Origin: Rhizobium sp. 9140 | GTDB lineage: Bacteria; Pseudomonadota; Alphaproteobacteria; Rhizobiales; Rhizobiaceae | Direction: 5' to 3' | DNA length: 64,000 nucleotides | Assembly (NCBI RefSeq): GCF_900067135.1 | Contig: NZ_FJUR01000001.1 | Coordinates: 2,855,501 to 2,919,500, forward strand | Shown: positions 18,349 to 28,530 of the stretch, piece after piece | Layout: each line of letters opens with the position of its first letter | How positions within the stretch are numbered: position 1 is the first letter of the stretch | The notes under the pieces: model-generated | Databases searched by the model: none | What the model saw: only the letters and a program-made list of their open reading frames with translations | Told to the model about the DNA's origin: nothing | Program-made: the position numbers and the translations under genes

Positions 18349-19004
18349 GCCGCATGCGCGAGGTCATCGTTTCCGACAGCGCGCATGCCGGTCGCATGGA
18401 CCGGATGTACCGCACCCAGCGTCACATCTACGATGCCACGCGCAAATACTACCTCTTCGGGCGGGATACGCTCATCGAAGAATTGGGCGCGGCAAGCGGT
18501 GCCCGCGTGCTGGAAGTGGGGTGTGGCACCGGGCGAAATCTGGCGCTGATGGCCAGACGCTACCCGCGTGCAAGGCTTTATGGCCTCGATATTTCGGCGG
18601 AAATGCTCATATCCGCCGAGAAGGCGCTCGCCGGCAGCAACGCGACCCTGAAGACGGCCGATGCCACGGATTTCGACGCACGTGCCTTCGGTGTCGAGGG
18701 TTTCGATCAGATCGTCATCTCCTACGCCCTGTCGATGATTCCCGACTGGGAGAAGGCCGTGGAGACCGCGCTCGACGCGTTGGCACCGGGCGGCGCCCTG
18801 CACATCGCGGATTTCGGCCAGCAGGAAGGCCTGCCGCCAATCGCCCGCCGCATCCTCACGGCCTGGCTCACCCGCTTCCACGTAACGCCACGGGCGCATC
18901 TGATGTCGGTCGTCGCGGCGAAGGCTCGTGCACGCGGCATGGTCACGGAGACCCGATCCATCGGCCGGGGCTATGCCTGGCTCATCACCTGCCGGCGCAC
19001 GTGA
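18345..19004 (+). CDS. btaB: Diacylglyceryl-homoserine N-methyltransferase BtaB
   Basis: BtaB adds three methyl groups from SAM to diacylglyceryl-homoserine, giving DGTS, a phosphorus-free membrane lipid. The 219-residue class I methyltransferase has motif I LEVGCGTGRN at about residues 56-65, acidic YGLDISAEML after it, and ADATDFD. It starts with GTG at 18345, overlapping the btaA TGA (GTGA). Neighbouring btaA makes the assignment firm. Confidence 0.95.
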   Translation: MSRMREVIVSDSAHAGRMDRMYRTQRHIYDATRKYYLFGRDTLIEELGAASGARVLEVGCGTGRNLALMARRYPRARLYGLDISAEMLISAEKALAGSNATLKTADATDFDARAFGVEGFDQIVISYALSMIPDWEKAVETALDALAPGGALHIADFGQQEGLPPIARRILTAWLTRFHVTPRAHLMSVVAAKARARGMVTETRSIGRGYAWLITCRRT

Positions 19005-19247
19005 CATTTCTCCCAACCGACGAGATCCGCGCGAAACGCACCTGACGGCCGGAAACCTCGCCGGATCGGTCCGCCGGAATGGGCCGTCTGACACAAGCCA
19101 CGAACGCTATGCTACGATCAGGGCTTGAAACTAACCCAATTTTTACGTTGATATGATGAACATGGGGTTCAAGGTCTCCGGGGGGTCGGCACGAATGGGC
19201 AGTCACGGGTGAGGCATAACGTTCCATCATCAACGAACGGGAACTCC

Positions 19248-20048
19248 ATGCGCCGGCTGCTCCTCGCTCTTCTGCCGATCGTCACGCTCCTGTCCGCGTG
19301 CACGTCCACCGACTACGACCTCGTGCAGACGGCATCCATACCGCCGCGTTTCCACGACAAGGACCCGCAGGATTTCGGCGATCGCACGCCCCAGCACCAC
19401 AGCATTCACGGCATAGACGTGTCCAAGTGGCAGGGCGATATCGACTGGGCAGCCGTCAAGCAGTCCGGCGTGTCCTTCGCCTTCATCAAGGCGACCGAGG
19501 GCAAGGATGTGGTCGATACGCGTTTCTCGGAATACTGGCCGAAGGCCCGCGCGGCCGGCATCGCCTACGCGCCCTATCATTTCTATTACTTTTGCTCGAC
19601 GGCCGACGAGCAGGCCGACTGGTTCATCCGCAACGTTCCCAGAAGCGCCGTTCACCTGCCGCCGGTGCTGGACGTGGAGTGGAACGGCGAGTCCAAGACC
19701 TGCCGCTACCGCCCCTCGCCGCTGACCGTCCAGAGCGAGATGAAGCGTTTCATGGACAGGCTCGAGTCGTACTACGGCAAGCGCCCGATCATCTATACCT
19801 CCGTCGATTTCCACCGCGACAATCTCGTCGGGCAGTTCAACGAGCATCATTTCTGGGTCCGCTCCGTCGCCAAGCATCCGGTCGAGATCTACAAGGACCG
19901 CCGCTGGGCATTCTGGCAGTATACCAGCACCGGCCAGATCCCCGGCATTTCCGGAAACACCGACATCAACGTCTTTGCAGGCTCCGAAAAGAACTGGCGC
20001 AAGTGGGTGAAGGCGGTCTCCGAGCCGAAACAGGTGGCCGGAAACTGA
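19248..20048 (+). CDS. Lipoprotein GH25 lysozyme-like muramidase
   Basis: This 266-residue protein has a lipobox LLSAC (Cys18) and a GH25 (lysozyme M1-like) domain: HGIDVSKWQGDIDW, SFAFIKATEGKD, the acidic catalytic motif LDVEWNG, and the closing FWQYTSTGQIPGI and DINVFAG. GH25 enzymes hydrolyse the MurNAc-GlcNAc beta-1,4 bond. A lipoprotein anchor places it in the periplasm. The ATG at 19248 has GGGA upstream; a GTG at 19209 would destroy the signal sequence. It is followed by a strong hairpin terminator. Confidence 0.92.
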   Translation: MRRLLLALLPIVTLLSACTSTDYDLVQTASIPPRFHDKDPQDFGDRTPQHHSIHGIDVSKWQGDIDWAAVKQSGVSFAFIKATEGKDVVDTRFSEYWPKARAAGIAYAPYHFYYFCSTADEQADWFIRNVPRSAVHLPPVLDVEWNGESKTCRYRPSPLTVQSEMKRFMDRLESYYGKRPIIYTSVDFHRDNLVGQFNEHHFWVRSVAKHPVEIYKDRRWAFWQYTSTGQIPGISGNTDINVFAGSEKNWRKWVKAVSEPKQVAGN

Positions 20049-20122
20049 CGGCCCTGCGCCTGCTGCTTTTCGTTGGCCGCCGCTCTTCATTCCGCCCTAT
20101 TGCCGTGTGAAATCGGCCTGAC

Positions 20123-20146
20123 GCCGCCGGTCCTCCGACCGGCGGC
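20123..20146 (+). terminator. Hairpin terminator after the GH25 gene
   Basis: A perfect 10-bp stem (GCCGCCGGTC/GACCGGCGGC) with loop CTCC lies 75 nt after the GH25 stop. The downstream tract CCCTCTGTTT is only partly T-rich. Confidence 0.65.
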
Positions 20147-20192
20147 CCTCTGTTTGCCGTCATCTTGCCCGAACCGTCTTTAAGGACCCCTC

Positions 20193-21452
20193 ATGCCTAG
20201 CACACGCCCGCTCCCGTCCCGCCTCGTCACCGCCAGTTTGCTCGCGCTCATGACATCGGCTGCCGTTTCGGGAACGGCATCGGCACAGACCGCGACACCG
20301 CCGGTCGCGGCTCCGGCCGCTGCGGCACCGGCGGCACCCTGCGGCGGCGATCTCGCAGCCTTCCTCGCCGGCGTGAAGACGGAAGCCGTGGCCAAGGGCA
20401 TTCCGGCCGACGTGGTCGATCGCGCGCTGGCTGGTGCCGTCATCGACGAGAAGGTGCTTGGCCGCGACCGGGCGCAGGGCGTCTTCAAACAGACCTTCGC
20501 CGAATTCTCAAACCGCACCGTCAGCAAGGCGCGGCTTGATATCGGTGCGAAGAAGATGAAGGAATATGCCAGCGTCTTTGCCCGGGCCGAGCAGGAATAT
20601 GGCGTTCCCGCCCCGGTCATCACCGCCTTCTGGGCGATGGAAACCGACTTCGGCGCCGTGCAAGGCAATTTCAACACCCGCAACGCTCTGGTCACGCTCG
20701 CCCATGACTGCCGCCGCCCGGAAATGTTTCGCCCGCAGCTGATCGCCGCCATCGAAATGGTCCAGCATGGCGACCTCGATCCGGCGACGACGACGGGTGC
20801 CTGGGCCGGCGAGATCGGCCAGGTCCAGATGCTGCCGGAAGACATCATCGCGCAGGGCGTCGATGGCGATGGCGATGGCCACGTCAATCTGAAGGAAAGC
20901 TCGGCCGACGCCATCCTGACGGCGGCAAAGTTCATCAAGAGCCTCGGCTACACCGCCGGACAGCCCTGGATTCAGGAAGTCACTCTGCCGGAAAACCTGC
21001 CTTGGGAGAAGACGGGCCTCCAGCCGGGCATGACCACGGGACAGTGGTTCGCACTCGGCGTCAAGCCGCGCGACGGCAACACGCAATTCGGCGACCTCCC
21101 CGCCTCGGTTGTCATTCCGCAGGGTCGCAAGGGCGTGGCGTTCATGACGTACCCGAATTTCAACATCTATCTCGAGTGGAACCAGTCGTTCATCTACACG
21201 ACTTCGGCTGCCTACTTCGCCACCCGCCTCGCCGGCGCGCCGCCCTATGAGGCACGCAACCCGGAACCGGGCCTGAACGACGAGCAGATGAAGGTGCTGC
21301 AGACCAAGCTGGACGCCATCGGCCATGATGTCGGCAAGATCGACGGCATTCTCGGCTCCGGCACCCGTGCTGCCCTGCAGCGCGAGCAGCTGCGCCTCGG
21401 CATCCCCGCCGATGGCTGGGCGACGCAGGCCGTCCTCGACGCCCTGCCATAA
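20193..21452 (+). CDS. MltB-family lytic murein transglycosylase with peptidoglycan-binding domain
   Basis: This 419-residue protein has a signal peptide (cleavage near TASA-QT), an Ala/Pro linker, and an SLT_2 domain with catalytic glutamate in FWAMETDFGAVQGN, plus GAWAGEIGQVQMLPEDI. A C-terminal peptidoglycan-binding-1 domain (about residues 355-415, LQTKLDAIGHDVGKIDGILG) follows. It makes 1,6-anhydro ends in periplasmic peptidoglycan. It lacks a lipobox, unlike E. coli MltB, so it is probably soluble. A GNRA-loop terminator separates it from the convergent Kef gene. Confidence 0.94.
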   Translation: MPSTRPLPSRLVTASLLALMTSAAVSGTASAQTATPPVAAPAAAAPAAPCGGDLAAFLAGVKTEAVAKGIPADVVDRALAGAVIDEKVLGRDRAQGVFKQTFAEFSNRTVSKARLDIGAKKMKEYASVFARAEQEYGVPAPVITAFWAMETDFGAVQGNFNTRNALVTLAHDCRRPEMFRPQLIAAIEMVQHGDLDPATTTGAWAGEIGQVQMLPEDIIAQGVDGDGDGHVNLKESSADAILTAAKFIKSLGYTAGQPWIQEVTLPENLPWEKTGLQPGMTTGQWFALGVKPRDGNTQFGDLPASVVIPQGRKGVAFMTYPNFNIYLEWNQSFIYTTSAAYFATRLAGAPPYEARNPEPGLNDEQMKVLQTKLDAIGHDVGKIDGILGSGTRAALQREQLRLGIPADGWATQAVLDALP

Positions 21453-21475
21453 GCCCTTGCAATCCCGAGGTTCCG

Positions 21476-21508
21476 AAACGCCGCGCGTCGGAAACGACCG
21501 CGGCGTTT
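21476..21508. terminator. Bidirectional terminator between the MltB-family gene and the Kef gene
   Basis: AAACGCCGCG (21476-21485) pairs perfectly with CGCGGCGTTT (21499-21508). The inner GTCG/CGAC extends the helix onto a GAAA tetraloop. A T-rich tail follows on the + strand and A/T on the other, so it can serve both convergent genes. Confidence 0.85.
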
Positions 21509-21520
21509 TGCTTTGTGCGA

Positions 21521-22822
21521 TCACGCCCCGTCGGCGCGATCACGCCGATGCTGCCGGGCAAGCCGCAGCGCGCGATAGCGGATGCGAAGCGCCCGCCCGA
21601 TCCCCACCAGCGCCGCCCCGCCCCGCGACACCTCGGCCAGCTCCCGTGCATAGGCGATTGCGAAGGCGTGGCGATAGCTCTCGCGGTGCTCGGCGGCCAG
21701 CCCGTCCAGCCGATGCATGATCGATACCCAGAGCGGCGACACCAGCAGTGACAGGGCCGTCACAGTGATGGCAATGCGATAGGCATCGAGATCGAGCGCC
21801 CCGGCCGACAGCCCTGCGGCGGCCAGTACGAACGAGAATTCGCCGATCTGCGCCATGGAAAGCCCGGCCACCAGCGCCACCTGCGGCGGCGAACCGGTGC
21901 GGCGCAACAGCGCGATGTTCAGTACCGTCTTGGCCGCGATGACCACGATGGCCAGCGAGAGCACCAGAAAAAGATGCTCGGTCATAAAGGTCAGGTCGAT
22001 CAGAAGTCCGATCGACAGGAAGAACGCGACGAGAAGCACGCTCTGGATCGGCTCGATAACCGGAATAACCCGTGACCGCAGCGTCGAATTGCCGATGACG
22101 AGGCCGGCGAGAAACGCACCATAGGCCGGCGACATGCCCGCAACGCCCGAGAGCGCCGCCGCGGAAAAGCAGACGGCAAGCGCGCCCAGCGCCAGAATCT
22201 CCACCTTATCTTCGATGGCCTCGCTGAACGGCAGCCGCAGCTTACCCCGGCGCCCGAGCCACCAGAGCAAGCCGCCAAGCAGCCCGATCGCAAGCAGCAT
22301 CTTGACCGCGATCTGCAGCAGCCCGATCTCACCGCTCTCCGCACCCCCGAGGCTGGTGACGAGAATCAGCATCGGCACGACGGCGATATCCTGCGCGATC
22401 AATACGCCAACCGCGATACGGCCGGTCTCGCCGCGCAGTTCCCCGCGGTCATCGAGCATCTTCATCGCGACGACGGTGGAGGACAGCGCAACCACGAAAC
22501 CGAGAATAAGCCCTTCGGCAAACGGCGTGCCGGATAACGCCGAGACCAGCAGGGCCACGCCGACGGAAATCCCGATCTGGCCGCCAGCAACGAGCGAAGC
22601 CTGCCGGAGGCTCAGGATGAATGCTCTGATCGACAATTCCATGCCGATGAAGAACAGGAGCACGATCACCCCCATCTCCGCCAGCAGCGTCACATTGGCG
22701 CTATCGGCGATGAACCCGAGGCCCGTCGGCCCCAGTGCGACGCCGGCCAGGATAAACCCGACGAGCGGCGGTTGGCGCAGGCGCAGGAAACCCAGCCCCA
22801 TAAAGGCGGCCACCGCGATCAC
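21521..22822 (-). CDS. Kef-type monovalent cation:proton antiporter
   Basis: This CPA2-family membrane protein of at least 433 residues has about 12 hydrophobic segments. It has the conserved RQPPLVGFILAGVALGP entry helix, a second helix ending in FFIGMEL, and VALSSTVVAMKML. It ends in a basic Arg-rich tail and has no RCK/TrkA-N nucleotide-binding domain, unlike KefB/C. The GTG at 22822 is the first usual start in frame, but the frame is open further. A CTG at 22897 with AGGGAG 7 nt before it would add 25 residues (MQPSSAAHTAAEAAG...), giving a more typical N-terminus. Confidence 0.88.
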   Translation of the reverse strand: MIAVAAFMGLGFLRLRQPPLVGFILAGVALGPTGLGFIADSANVTLLAEMGVIVLLFFIGMELSIRAFILSLRQASLVAGGQIGISVGVALLVSALSGTPFAEGLILGFVVALSSTVVAMKMLDDRGELRGETGRIAVGVLIAQDIAVVPMLILVTSLGGAESGEIGLLQIAVKMLLAIGLLGGLLWWLGRRGKLRLPFSEAIEDKVEILALGALAVCFSAAALSGVAGMSPAYGAFLAGLVIGNSTLRSRVIPVIEPIQSVLLVAFFLSIGLLIDLTFMTEHLFLVLSLAIVVIAAKTVLNIALLRRTGSPPQVALVAGLSMAQIGEFSFVLAAAGLSAGALDLDAYRIAITVTALSLLVSPLWVSIMHRLDGLAAEHRESYRHAFAIAYARELAEVSRGGAALVGIGRALRIRYRALRLARQHRRDRADGA

Positions 22823-23165
22823 CAGCGCGATCGAGACAAGATCCTGTCCATGACCGGCCGCCTCAGCGGCCGTGTGTGCGGCGGATGATGGCTGCAGCGT
22901 CGTCTCCCTCGGTCCATGCGCTTCGACTCAGCGCCCCACCGGTATACGGCAACGGATGCGAACATGCCGCCATGATCGGCATGAAGCCGCCAAGGTCAAC
23001 CCGTCGGGGCATCGGCGGCCCGATGCTCCTGCCCTTCCTGCCGAGCACCGGCGAGCAACGCAAGAAACGGGTGGAGGACGAACGCGCAAGACGCTACAGC
23101 CCGGAGGATCATGTCTCGCCGTGCGAATGCTGTTGCGGACATTCAGGCCAGGAGGGACAAGCAGC
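22823..23165. other. Divergent intergenic region Kef antiporter / EamA exporter
   Basis: This 343-nt region contains no independent gene that I can support. It probably includes the first 25 codons of the Kef protein (22823-22897, from a CTG start) and the promoters of both divergent genes. Open frames on the + strand here extend the EamA gene upstream without a ribosome-binding site. Confidence 0.5.
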
Positions 23166-24104
23166 ATGTCGATCGCGATGACGCCGGTGGAAACGCGGAT
23201 GACGCCGCTCACCTGGGGCCTTTTGGCGTTGCTCGGGCTCATCTGGGGGGCCTCGTTCTTCTTCGGCCGCATCGCCGTTCAGCACGTTCCCGCCTTCACG
23301 CTGGTTTTCCTGCGCGTCTTCATCGCCGCGGTCGCGCTGCATCTCTTCATTCGCGGCCGGTTCGACATCTACGCCCAGCTCGTCGCACGGTGGCGTACCT
23401 TCCTTGTCCTCGGGCTCATCAACAATGCGATCCCCCACAGCCTGATCTTCCTTGGGCAAACGCAGATCGGTGCCGGCCTCGCCTCCATTCTCAATGCGAC
23501 GACGCCGATCTGGACCGTGCTGATTGCCCACGCGCTGACCGACGACGAGAAGCTGAGCCCGCGGAAACTGGGCGGCACCGCGCTTGGCCTTGCCGGCACG
23601 ATCTTTCTCATCGGCCCGAGCGCTGTCGGCCATCTCGGCGCAACCTCCGCCGGCATCCCGCTCTGGGCTCTGGTCCTGCCGCTCGGCGCCGCGATCAGCT
23701 ATGGTCTTGCGGGGATTTATGGCCGCCGCTTCAGGGCGCTCGCGCCTCCAGTCACCGCCGCCGGCCAGTTGACCGCCTCAAGCCTGATCATGCTGCCCGT
23801 CTCGCTGCTGGCGGATCATCCTTGGACTCTGGAGATGCCGCCGCTGACGACGATCCTCGCCATCCTCGCGCTGGCGCTTGTGTCCACCGCCTACGGCTAC
23901 ATCCTGTTCTTCCGGATCATGGCGCGGGCCGGGGCGACGAATACCTCGCTCGTCACCCTGCTGGTGCCGCCGAGCGCCCTCCTCTTCGGGCTCGTCTTCC
24001 TCGGCGAGCGTCTCGACACGACCGACATCGGCGGCATGACGCTGATCGCAGCCGGCCTGATCGTGCTGGATGGGCGCCTGCTGGCCCGCAGCAGGACGCG
24101 CTAG
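23166..24104 (+). CDS. EamA/DMT-family transporter
   Basis: This is a 312-residue inner-membrane protein with two EamA repeats of five membrane segments each. The first repeat opens with WGLLALLGLIWGASFFFGRIAV and the second with LVLPLGAAISYGLAGIYGRR; the conserved LNATTPIWT and LVTLLVPPSALLFG helices are present. Family members export metabolites or amino acids; the substrate is unknown. The ATG at 23166 follows AGGAGG at about 10 nt. It is divergent from the Kef gene and monocistronic. Confidence 0.93.
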   Translation: MSIAMTPVETRMTPLTWGLLALLGLIWGASFFFGRIAVQHVPAFTLVFLRVFIAAVALHLFIRGRFDIYAQLVARWRTFLVLGLINNAIPHSLIFLGQTQIGAGLASILNATTPIWTVLIAHALTDDEKLSPRKLGGTALGLAGTIFLIGPSAVGHLGATSAGIPLWALVLPLGAAISYGLAGIYGRRFRALAPPVTAAGQLTASSLIMLPVSLLADHPWTLEMPPLTTILAILALALVSTAYGYILFFRIMARAGATNTSLVTLLVPPSALLFGLVFLGERLDTTDIGGMTLIAAGLIVLDGRLLARSRTR

Positions 24105-24356
24105 AGATCACGCGACAGAGGACAAACCATCAGGCCTGTCGCATTTCGGCCGCAGACGTTAACGATGATCGCTTTGGCACAGGAAGTTGTTAACAGCCGA
24201 GAACAATCCATTAATGCGTATTAAATAAGCAAACGCAAGGACTTAGGATTTTTATGCGTCCTTTTGCCTCTCAAGCCACCGCAGTGCAGCACAAGATTTC
24301 CTTGGAGGTGTGACATTTTCAACCTATGTTTCATGCGTTAACGCTTGGAGGGTGGA

Positions 24357-24434
24357 ATGGGAATCGCACGGTCCGTGAATGTTCTCATGATAGGTGCCTC
24401 GTTCGCATTCGTTGCGATGATGCTCTTCATCTAG
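24357..24434 (+). CDS. Candidate 25-residue membrane protein
   Basis: ATG 24357 to TAG 24434 encodes MGIARSVNVLMIGASFAFVA followed by MMLFI. It has a short basic start then one continuous hydrophobic segment of about 18 residues, enough for a single membrane helix. The start has GGAGGGTGG directly upstream, a good ribosome-binding site. A strong terminator follows at 24528-24562, so the ORF could be its own transcription unit, inside a 475-nt gap otherwise empty. I do not recognise a family, and function is unknown. A non-coding RNA ending at the same terminator is an alternative. Confidence 0.55.
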   Translation: MGIARSVNVLMIGASFAFVAMMLFI

Positions 24435-24527
24435 GAGGAGATGAAAATCTCGGTGGCCTTGAGGATGGAGGCCGACGGGAAACTCTCAGCGTGGGACGGG
24501 AGAATATCGTCTCCCTGATCTGGCAGG

Positions 24528-24562
24528 CAAAAGCCCTCGAAATGAACCTTCGAGGGCTTTTG
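24528..24562. terminator. Perfect 13-bp bidirectional terminator
   Basis: CAAAAGCCCTCGA (24528-24540) and TCGAGGGCTTTTG (24550-24562) form a perfect 13-bp stem with a 9-nt loop. A-run and T-run sit at the two ends, so it can terminate both the rightward small-ORF transcript and the leftward metF operon, whose last stop codon is at 24580. Confidence 0.9.
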
Positions 24563-24579
24563 TACGTCCGGGCTCAATT

Positions 24580-25494
24580 TCAGGCAGCGGCACCCTCGAC
24601 AACTGCCTCATCCGTACGCTTGAAACCCACGAGATCGCAGACGGCCGTGATCAGCGGCGAGCGGTTCATCGTGTAGAGATGGAAATCCCGAACACCGCGT
24701 CGCGCAAGATCCACGATCTGCTCGGCCGCGATATGCGTCGCCTCCTTGAAGCGCTCTTCCGGAGACTCGTCGAGATGCGCAAGCCGAGCCGACAGGGCTT
24801 CGGGGATACGCGCGCCACAGAGACCCGCAAACTTCGAAACCTGCCCGAACTGGTTGATCGGCAGGATGCCGGGAACGACGGGTATCGAGATCCCGGCCTT
24901 GCGAACACGCTCCAGATAGCGCTCGAAATCATTGTTGTCGAAAAAGAACTGGGTCAAAGCCCGCGTCGCCCCATTGTCGACCTTGCGCTTGAGCATGTCG
25001 ATATCGGCATCGACATCGGAACTCTCCGGATGCTTCTCGGGATAGGCGGAAACCGAAATCTGGAACCGGCCGCTGCGGGAAAGCGCAGCGACGAGCGCCG
25101 CCGCATTCTCATAGCCATCCGGAAAGGGTTGGTACTGCGCACCGATGCCGCCCTGCGGATCACCGCGCAGCGCCACGAAATGCCGAACCCCCGCTGCCGC
25201 GAACTCCTCGACAACGGCATCGACCTCGGCCCGCGTCGCGCCGACGCAGGTTAGATGCGCGGCCGTGCCCGGAATGGCGCAATCGTCGATCAAACGGCGA
25301 ACCGTAGTCAACGAACGCGCCTTGGTGGAGCCGCCCGCCCCATAGGTAACGCTGACGAATTCCGGCGCGTAGGCGTTCAGGGCCGCAGCCGTCCGTGTCA
25401 GTTGCGCATCCATTTCCTCGGATTTCGGCGGAAAATACTCGAAGGAGAGGCGCAGATCGCCGCGCTCGGCCGGATAAAGCGTGCGGGTGGACAT
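24580..25494 (-). CDS. metF: 5,10-methylenetetrahydrofolate reductase MetF
   Basis: MetF is a FAD enzyme that reduces 5,10-methylene-THF to 5-methyl-THF for methionine synthesis. The 304-residue protein has the N-terminal SFEYFPPKSEE with the catalytic Glu, FVSVTYGAGGS, HLTCVGATR, VALRGDPQ, the Asp-rich FFFDNNDF and the C-terminal DFHLYTMNR. Its ATG directly abuts the stop of the upstream ArsR-methyltransferase gene (TGAATG), so the two are co-transcribed and probably coupled. The association implies control by the methionine cycle. Confidence 0.96.
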   Translation of the reverse strand: MSTRTLYPAERGDLRLSFEYFPPKSEEMDAQLTRTAAALNAYAPEFVSVTYGAGGSTKARSLTTVRRLIDDCAIPGTAAHLTCVGATRAEVDAVVEEFAAAGVRHFVALRGDPQGGIGAQYQPFPDGYENAAALVAALSRSGRFQISVSAYPEKHPESSDVDADIDMLKRKVDNGATRALTQFFFDNNDFERYLERVRKAGISIPVVPGILPINQFGQVSKFAGLCGARIPEALSARLAHLDESPEERFKEATHIAAEQIVDLARRGVRDFHLYTMNRSPLITAVCDLVGFKRTDEAVVEGAAA

Positions 25495-26508
25495 TCAGCG
25501 GGCTCCTGAAGCAAGACGTCGGGTCTGGTCGGCAGAGGAATCGGCGGGCTTGCCGGCGATCCAGATGGTCACGGTGAGCGGTGTATCCTGCGCCGCCTTC
25601 GGCGAAAGATCGATGACACGCTGGACGGAAAGGCCGGCCATTTCCAGCCATTCTCCCATCACCTGATGCGAAAAACCAAGACGCAGATGGGCATGATCCT
25701 GACGCAGATGCTCAAGCGCATGAGGCGCAAGATCTACGATCGCCAGACGTCCACCGGGCGCCAGCAGGCGCGCCGCCTCCTCGATGGCCGCTTCCGGCGC
25801 TTCGAGAAAATGAAGGACCTGATGGATCGTCACCAGATCGAACTGACGGCCATCGAGCGGCAGGTTGAAGATATCGCCGTGGCGCACGGAGGCCGTGGAG
25901 ACCCCGGTGCGGTCGAGGTTGGCGCGTGCGACCGCCAGCATGTCCCGGCTTGCATCCACGCCCGTGGCCGTCTGGTAGAGTCCCTCGAAGAGCTGGAGAA
26001 TGCGGCCCGTCCCCGTCCCGAGATCAAGCAGGCTCTCCACCGGCTCCGGTCCGACAGCCGCCACCAGCGCCGCCTCGACCTCCGCTTCGCTCACATGGAA
26101 CCGCCGCATAGCGTCCCATTCCGCGGCGTTGCGGCTGAAATAGGCCTGCGCACGATCGGACCGGGCCTGTTTCAGCGCGGTCAGACGCTCGCTGTCCCGC
26201 GCGAGAACGGCGTCGTCGCCATCCGCCGCGCCGAGGATCTGCCGAACCAGCGCAACGCTCTGTCCCTGCCCGCGAAGACGGAAATACGCCCAGGCCCCTT
26301 CCTGGTAACGGTCGATCAGGGCGGCTTCCGTCAAGAGCTTCAGATGGCGAGAAATGCGCGGCTGCGACTGCCCGAGAATCTCTGTCAGATCCGTTACCGT
26401 CAGATCTCCAGCAGCCAAAAGAGCGAGCAACCGCAGGCGCGTCGGCTCTCCCGCCGCCTTCAGCACATCCACCACCTCATCCAGCCGCAATCTCGTCTCG
26501 CTTGTCAT
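25495..26508 (-). CDS. ArsR-family regulator fused to a SAM-dependent methyltransferase domain
   Basis: This 337-residue fusion has an N-terminal winged helix (about residues 5-90: AAGEPTRLRLLALLAAGDLTV, then the recognition helix QPRISRHLKLL) and a C-terminal class I methyltransferase fold (about 145-300) with motif I LLDLGTGTGRIL, TGVDASRDML, and LAPGGRLAIVDL. No metal-binding Cys pair of ArsR sensors is seen, so it is unlikely to sense arsenic. Placed ahead of metF, it could sense SAM or S-adenosylhomocysteine through the methyltransferase domain, as SahR-type ArsR regulators of methionine genes are known to respond to SAH. GGGAAGAGC precedes ATG 26508. A perfect inverted repeat lies 15-36 bp upstream. 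Confidence 0.9.
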   Translation of the reverse strand: MTSETRLRLDEVVDVLKAAGEPTRLRLLALLAAGDLTVTDLTEILGQSQPRISRHLKLLTEAALIDRYQEGAWAYFRLRGQGQSVALVRQILGAADGDDAVLARDSERLTALKQARSDRAQAYFSRNAAEWDAMRRFHVSEAEVEAALVAAVGPEPVESLLDLGTGTGRILQLFEGLYQTATGVDASRDMLAVARANLDRTGVSTASVRHGDIFNLPLDGRQFDLVTIHQVLHFLEAPEAAIEEAARLLAPGGRLAIVDLAPHALEHLRQDHAHLRLGFSHQVMGEWLEMAGLSVQRVIDLSPKAAQDTPLTVTIWIAGKPADSSADQTRRLASGAR

Positions 26509-26522
26509 GCTCTTCCCATCAA

Positions 26523-26544
26523 CACATAAAGATATGTTTATGTG
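26523..26544. promoter_or_regulatory. Operator-like inverted repeat upstream of arsR-MT/metF
   Basis: CACATAAA (26523-26530) and TTTATGTG (26537-26544) form a perfect 8-bp inverted repeat around GATATG, 15-36 bp before the start codon at 26508. ArsR regulators bind such AT-rich palindromes overlapping promoters, so autoregulation of the metF operon is a reasonable inference. Confidence 0.7.
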
Positions 26545-26729
26545 ATAAACGGGAGATCTGCAAGCGGAAAGACGGAGTGACACGAATGCGCACCCCGACG
26601 ACGGCATTCATGGCGAAAGCGTTTAGACCTCCGCACACTTTCACTGGCGCACCGGAAAGCAGGCCAGAGAGTGATGCGTGCCGCTCCAAACGAAACGGCA
26701 CGCTGGAAGCGATCCTTGCGAACCGGCGA

Positions 26730-28379
<1,650 letters not shown>

Positions 28380-28530
28380 GCTCGATCAATGCTCCGCGGG
28401 AATTGGAATTTGGCCCGCTATGTAGGCGAATTGCGCCGGGGGAGCAATGACGCTCGCCGTCATTTCCACCCACATACCCTTCGGAAGCGCTTGCGCGACG
28501 AGAGCCAAATGCCGCCGCCGGGCTCCATCG

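Larger units (their letters stand above)
24105..24579. other. 475-nt intergenic region with small ORF and terminator
   Basis: Between the EamA gene and metF the sequence is markedly AT-richer (24160-24340) than its neighbours, suggesting a promoter region. It contains the 25-codon membrane ORF (24357-24434) and the shared terminator (24528-24562). A 19-codon open frame at 24254-24313 lacks a good ribosome-binding site and is not called. Confidence 0.6.

Noticed and set aside
24254..24313. 19-codon ORF upstream of the small membrane ORF
   Set aside because: No good ribosome-binding site and no hydrophobic or repeated pattern; could be chance.
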